Shown here: positions 58,601 through 64,000 of the stretch, piece after piece
How positions within the stretch are numbered: position 1 is the stretch's first letter
How the letters are laid out: the number at the start of each line of letters is the position of its first letter
From: Whitmania pigra
Taxonomy: Eukaryota > Annelida > Clitellata > Hirudinida > Haemopidae
Assembly (NCBI GenBank): GCA_021613335.1
Contig: JAJTWR010000021.1
Span: 851,001-915,000 of the forward strand
Length of the DNA: 64,000 nt
Direction: 5' to 3'
The notes under the pieces: generated by a model
What the model was told of the DNA's origin: nothing
Seen by the model: only the letters and a program-made list of their open reading frames with translations
Database searches by the model: none
Made by a program: the position numbers and the translations under genes

Positions 58601-60917
58601 AATGATGATGATGATGATAATAATAAATGTCATAATGATGACTATGACGATAATAGTGATATTGATGATGATGATAATAAATAAGATGATGGTCGCCATT
58701 ACGATGATGTTGGCAATTTGTGGATGATGATTTATTGATTATGGTAATGATGATGATAGTGATGATAAAGATGACAATGGATCGAATGTGCACCCCGAAC
58801 GTGATCCACTTCAGGTCCTCTTTTCCATTTGTCCTTCAGGTAATGACCAATCACATCATCATCGTCTGCATCCACCTGCATCGTACATCAGTGTAACAGA
58901 ATAATTACAAAATTACAATTGTCTGATATTACATCCTTGTTATCATTGTCATCAGCATCACCACGATCACCATCACAATCGTCATCAACACCACGCTTAA
59001 AAAATATTTAATGTAAAATATAATATGATAATAACTTAACAATTACTCTAATAAGTATTGCGATGGATGAACAGATGGAACGATGGATGAAAGAAAGAAA
59101 GGATGAAAATAGGAGGTTTGTTTTCATGTAACAGGAAACAACTGATATATCCAAGAAATAAAGAAATTTAATCTTTATCAGAAGATATATATCACATAGC
59201 TTATATCAGTTATTAATGACAAATAATAATAACAACAACAATAATAATAACAATGATAATAAATAAATTGATAATACTAATACAAATACTTAGTGATCTT
59301 AATAATATAATAAATATGACACAAGAATAAATGAATGAACAGAAATGAAATCAAGTCAAAGGCAGCTTCAGGCAGCAAAGATGATGCATCCTGATAATCA
59401 TTTAAGAAATCCATATTCAAATGAATTTCCAAAGCATCCAAAGAACTGTATCCAAGTCGCAATGTATGAATTCTTAATTATATTGATTAAATTAATTATA
59501 TTAATTGTGCACAGATCACCACAACGTAATTATTACTAATTATATTTCGACATTCAAAACAAGTGCCACAAAATACATTACATGTATTTCACTGTAATCA
59601 TCATAATTTATGAAGGTCATTATGCATTCTCAAGAACCATCAACATCAATAGATTATGCAAATGATTTGTCATCAACAGCTCATTAATTATTGACGCGCA
59701 GTTCCTGGAGCCCATTGAAGGCATTCAACTAATTACTTCTGAAGAACGTAATCCTCGCACACTCATCGTTACCACGACAACACAACCATTCAATGGTAAC
59801 ATAACAATAATGACATTAATAATCCCGTTATGATATTTGTTGTGATACAAATATCCAGTATAGAAGAATAACAATAATAAATTAATAATAATATTGCAAA
59901 TATAATGCTGGTAATTATGCAATTCGTGGGTGGGCTTCATTCGTGGAAATAGGTGTTAAAATGTTTGCCATTCTGTGCATCTCATCATCAATTTGAATGT
60001 CCAACATGGAGATCATTACTACGATTAGATAATTATCAAATAAATAAAATGATGAATAAATAATCACAAATCATGTTAAAAGAACGATTCATAACATTAA
60101 TTAGATTGCCATCGTCACCACAATTGCCATCACCATCACTACCATACCCACCATCACAGAAACCACAACCATTCAAAAACCACCATTACAATAAACCACT
60201 AGCAAACAACTGACCTCTTCTTGATATTCATCCTTCCTTTTCTGTCTATCAGCAGCAGAATCAGCACCTCTGCTTCTCCTGAAGAGAACGAGGTACTTGA
60301 AGGAAAGTTCCTCGTCCATCAAGTTGCCCCAGGAGTGGAAGGAGATGTCCAACGAGTTCTCGGACTCGGTGTACAGGGAAACCGTTTTTATGCTCGGCAT
60401 TCCTGGGTGAATAAATTGCAAGAATTCAGGCATGGAATGCAACTACAGAAAACAATCAATTAATTATTAATGAGAATATAATTAGTAATAAGATGACTTA
60501 ATACCCTACAGCGACAACAACCACAAGAAGTCAGATGTTTGTGGTTGGGACTCATTTTAAGAAAGTAGGTCGATTTGAAGAATTGAAGGTTTGGTGATAA
60601 CTTAACCGCTTAACATATTACGAGGAGGATGGCAAATAAACCACCCCGTAGAGAACAATTAACATGGTGAACCAACAGACTACTCAATCAGAATGCAATA
60701 ATTCAATAAATCAATCAATAACCAATCAACCGATAACCAACCTGTCTGACAAGTGGATCCATACCACCCCTGGTCACAGATTGATCCGAGGCACGAACCA
60801 TTCCTGATGTTGCACTCGACTCCCACGCCACAGTGGCACTTTCCCACGCAGTTCTTGCCGAACATATCATTCGTGCAGGCTTCAAAAATGTGTGTGTTTT
60901 TAACATTATTTAGGAAA

Positions 60918-60995
<78 letters not shown>

Positions 60996-61374
60996 CATTA
61001 TTATTATTATTATATTATTATTATTATTATTCTTATTATTATTATATTGGTTTGATATACGGATTTATGTTTGGATTAATGAATAAATGAATGAATGAAT
61101 AAATAAACGAATGAATGGAAAAGAAAAGAGATGAACGAAGCACAAGTCCTCGAATGAGTTCAGACAATCGTAGTGGAAAAATTCTTCGTGGTTCGCATGG
61201 AAGCGTCGTTTAGCAGGAAACGTTCGAACAAATTGTTGTTATTAACGACTGGAATGCAGCCAATCCAGCCTGCATTTTATCAACTTATTGTGATTTTCCA
61301 ATCATCATCAGCATCATCATCATCATCATCATCATTGCAGACTTTCCAAGAAAAAAACGTCTTTATTTCCCATG

Positions 61375-61466
<92 letters not shown>

Positions 61467-62021
61467 CTAAAATATGGCTCGTTAATTCCTCATCCAAACA
61501 ATGTAATCATTCAACACCATGTTCTAAATAGACTGACACGTTTAAATAGAAACGATGTTAACTGTTAAAAAAATGATTACTGAATAAACAACTGTAAAAA
61601 ATAATTTGTCGTGTTGTCCTGAAAATGAGGTCACAAGTTCTACACAGAAGATGTGATGTTATCTTCAAAACATGGTGGAAGGTGCTGAAGGAATTGCAGA
61701 GATGGAAATTGACTAAACACATGTGCAATATTTAATTATAGCGATGACGACGATGACGAGAATGATGACATTTCTAAGGTTTAATGACTTAATCAGTCTA
61801 ATCACTGATAATTTATTAAACTGTCTATCATCGTTCCCAGGCTATGATCACATAATAATCGAAGCTCCCCCAGAAATACTCACCACTCTGACAACTCTCC
61901 CCCTCCCAACCAGCAGCGCAGAGACCACCTTGGCAGGCACCAGTGACCTTGTGGCAAACTTCAGAACCGTCACAGTGGCAGTCCTCAGAGCATTCATCAC
62001 CAAAGAATCCATCCTCACAGG
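47224..62021 (-). CDS. Receptor-type protein tyrosine phosphatase with EGF-like and FN3 domains (5' end off window)
   Basis: Twenty-three exons on the minus strand: 61884-62021, 60742-60879, 60215-60402, 58794-58875, 58365-58511, 56866-56954, 56167-56407, 55841-55958, 54226-54559, 53517-53607, 53002-53102, 52371-52407, 52035-52132, 51468-51745, 50993-51125, 50573-50737, 50185-50245, 49578-49651, 49185-49322, 48947-49075, 48103-48344, 47656-47791, 47224-47274. They give 1068 residues in consistent phase. Order: two EGF-like modules, two or three FN3 domains, a transmembrane helix ([20 protein letters not shown]), a juxtamembrane exon, and D1 with [26 protein letters not shown], the WPD loop (AWPDQGVP) and [12 protein letters not shown], so an active catalytic domain. 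D2 follows, with VVHCDDGFTLSG lacking the P-loop arginine. Exon 58794-58875 and the acceptor at 50245 are the least certain. The signal peptide and any further ectodomain lie past the right edge. Confidence 0.9.
48480..48610 (+). mobile_element. 3' fragment of a non-LTR retrotransposon ORF2
   Basis: Plus-strand frame from 48509 reads [18 protein letters not shown] followed by HHLKTHLLR, the conserved C-terminal W-N-x-LP ... SL-x2-FK-x2-LKTHL pattern of LINE/retroelement ORF2 proteins. It lies in a phosphatase intron, antisense to the gene. Only this tail is preserved. Confidence 0.55.
52674..52718 (+). mobile_element. 5'-truncated retroposed SINE/LINE tail with target duplication
   Basis: 45 bp that match the tail of the SINE at 22976-23075 (CCTAATCATCTA...TTAATAAAACAT), flanked by perfect 13-bp repeats ACTTCAGAAGCTA at 52661-52673 and 52719-52731. 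This is the signature of target-primed reverse transcription. It lies in a phosphatase intron. Confidence 0.75.
54716..54885. repeat. (ATC)n/(ACC)n microsatellite
   Basis: About 170 bp of mixed ATC and ACC units in the phosphatase intron between the transmembrane and juxtamembrane exons. Confidence 0.95.
55172..55822. repeat. Long ATC - ATCACC - ATC compound satellite array
   Basis: About 650 bp: an ATC/ACC lead-in, some 330 bp of hexanucleotide ATCACC with two 3-bp phase slips (near 55405 and 55460), then about 250 bp of ATC. It ends 18 bp before the transmembrane exon and lies in the same intron as the 54716 array. Confidence 0.97.
57250..57354. repeat. 25-bp minisatellite
   Basis: Four copies of CTGCATTAATTTCTGCTCAT plus TTTAT, with a single variant base in the first copy, in a phosphatase intron. 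Confidence 0.93.
58517..58625. repeat. (ATG)n microsatellite
   Basis: ATG/GTG repeats immediately upstream (on the gene strand) of the FN3 exon 58365-58511. The array begins about 6 bp from that exon's acceptor, so the acceptor's upstream sequence is repeat-derived. Confidence 0.93.
60917..61054. repeat. (ATT)n microsatellite
   Basis: About 135 bp of ATT repeats between the two EGF exons. Confidence 0.95.
61377..61466. repeat. (AAT)n microsatellite
   Basis: About 90 bp of AAT repeats in the same intron as the 60917 ATT array, in the opposite sense. Confidence 0.95.
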
Positions 62022-63240
62022 CTGAAAACACAATGCAATCAAATGCAATGCACGTCTTGGATAATGCATATTTTAAATAAAATAAAATAATAATTATAAT
62101 AATAACAACAGCAATAATAATAATGAATATGAATACATTAGTAATAATAATAATCTTTACATCAGTGGTTTATTATCATGTGCAGTTGGCCACTAATGTT
62201 CAAGAGTTTTGTTGTCTTCCTATAGATTGAAATATTGATTGTAATATTCTGTCACTGCCTTAATTCAATTAATTTGTCCACCCTTTTGTAAGAATTACCT
62301 CATGTCCTTTTTAAAGTCGATCACCAACCTGAACTCACCAGCGATGAATTCAAAACAAACAATTCCAATTCAATGAATTGAAAACTTTTAAAAAAATCAT
62401 GAATATTTCCTCCAAACCACCCACATTGCAAAGCACCTTTAAAAGTGTGCACTTGAGATTCTGAAGGTAGAATTTATTACGGAATTTAATAGAATTTATT
62501 TTTAGGATTAATGTCGGATTTATTACAGAATTACCTTTAGCATCTATCCTGTTCACTGTTAATTTATATTTTTTATTATAATTTATTATAATTTATGTGG
62601 ATTTAAATGTCACAACAGCACACAAAACTGTAAACATCTCAACAAAATAAATGCAGACAGCAAAATATGCTGCACCAAACATGGTTAGAACATGTTTCAA
62701 CATTCCATTGATGCCAACGTCGTCATCATCGTCGTTGTCGTCGTCGTCATCGTCATAATCATTATCATTATTATTACATTTCCACCTACTTACCAATTAC
62801 TCCGACTCACATGTCAACTCCAATCTCAAACATGAACAATCATGAGGTCATTAGTAATAGAATAATTGAATAACTAACGGAATTAAACTTTAACTTTAAT
62901 AATTAAACTTAATGGTGGTAATTAATAAACTTATACTCCGCGAATTAGTCCAACTGGATAAATCCAACTTAGATAACTTGATAACGTCGAGCATAAATTA
63001 TAACAAATTACAATTAATTACAATTAATTATTATTCCTCTTTAAAGGATTCCAGAGAGGGTTCCCTTTCAAAGGCGAAGACGTCTGCTTTTGTTTCAATT
63101 TTCGTCATCGAGTTAATTCCAAGGACGAAAGTAGGCAGACGAGTTTGCACATATGACGTCACTGTTCTTTCGAAAAATTTTTGTGACCTTTTTCAAGTTG
63201 AAAAATGGGCAAATCTTTTTATGTTCAGTCTCTGAGCATA

Positions 63241-63343
63241 TTCAATCAGATGAATACAATCAGGAGTTTCAATCAGATGTATTCAATCAGGAGTTTCAAT
63301 CAGATGTATTCAATCAGGAGTTTCAATCAGATGAATTCAATCA
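63241..63343. repeat. 27-bp minisatellite
   Basis: Nearly four copies of TTCAATCAGATGTATTCAAT plus CAGGAGT. As the unit is a multiple of three it leaves an open frame, but nothing else suggests coding. Confidence 0.9.
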
Positions 63344-63525
63344 GTTAGCATTAACGTATGACTACAACTGAATTCAATGATATGCATAATTTAATGGCAG
63401 ATCATCTGATAGCATTTAGATAGTGTTGTTGTTTCAAATGTTTTAAACCCTTTTAAACCCAGCATTATTATATGTCCTTGATCAACATATTAAATAACAA
63501 TAACTTAGTTATGATAACAACAATT

Positions 63526-63884
<359 letters not shown>

Positions 63885-64000
63885 CGACAACAACTCCGAA
63901 ATGAGACTGGGAATCACGAGGCAAGTTTAAATCGAAATCATTTCATCTCAGCTGATGAATCTCCATCAATCACGTTCCTGGTAACGACGACGACGATGAT

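Noticed and set aside
58794..58840. Alternative frame EDLKWITFG for the FN3 exon
   Set aside because: Looks FN3-like, but ends in phase 0 while the next exon needs phase 1; the chosen frame fits both neighbours.

Overview
The window is nuclear DNA of an animal. It is AT-rich, the genes are split by many spliceosomal introns, and the non-coding DNA is full of AAT/ATT, ATC and ATCACC microsatellites plus remnants of LTR, non-LTR, hAT-like and tRNA-derived elements. The protein families (novel-type PKC, mitochondrial PDK, UCHL5, a receptor tyrosine phosphatase with EGF-like and fibronectin modules) fit a protostome. A lophotrochozoan such as a leech or other annelid is my best guess; this is inference from style and gene content, not proof. 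Exons were assembled by hand from splice signals, reading phase and remembered family architecture. Exon lengths sum to whole codons in the PKC, PDK, UCHL5, RING and phosphatase models.

Layout. 1-11965 (+): a PKC-epsilon-type kinase whose first exon lies off the left edge; a small antisense ORF with a zinc-finger-like motif sits in one of its introns. 12-17 kb: 3' UTR, microsatellites and two doubtful ORFs. 17080-19995 (-): an incomplete, divergent adenylate-kinase-like gene whose missing middle part coincides with a cluster of DNA transposons. 21182-22245 (-): a two-exon RING-finger protein with an unrecognised C-terminal region. 24827-35221 (-): a nine-exon pyruvate dehydrogenase kinase with an unusually short C-terminus; its first intron holds a LINE fragment. 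36486-41369 (-): a young Gypsy-type LTR retrotransposon. 41688-42136: a hAT-like MITE with a second MITE inside it. 42342-45781 (+): a complete eleven-exon UCHL5/UCH37 deubiquitinase. 47224-62021 and on past the right edge (-): a receptor tyrosine phosphatase with EGF-like repeats, FN3 domains, a transmembrane helix, an intact D1 and a D2 that has lost its catalytic arginine.

The genes form no operon. PDK and UCHL5 are divergent, and the Gypsy element and MITEs have landed in the space between them. UCHL5 and the phosphatase are convergent. The more interesting points are the HCx5L pseudophosphatase D2 domain with a GC-AG intron beside it, the tail-less PDK with a local duplication at its stop, the altered catalytic motifs of the AK-like protein, the unknown RING protein flanked by direct repeats, and a hAT-like MITE family traceable by its 8-bp target duplications. 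I found no prokaryotic system, CRISPR array, rRNA or functional tRNA.
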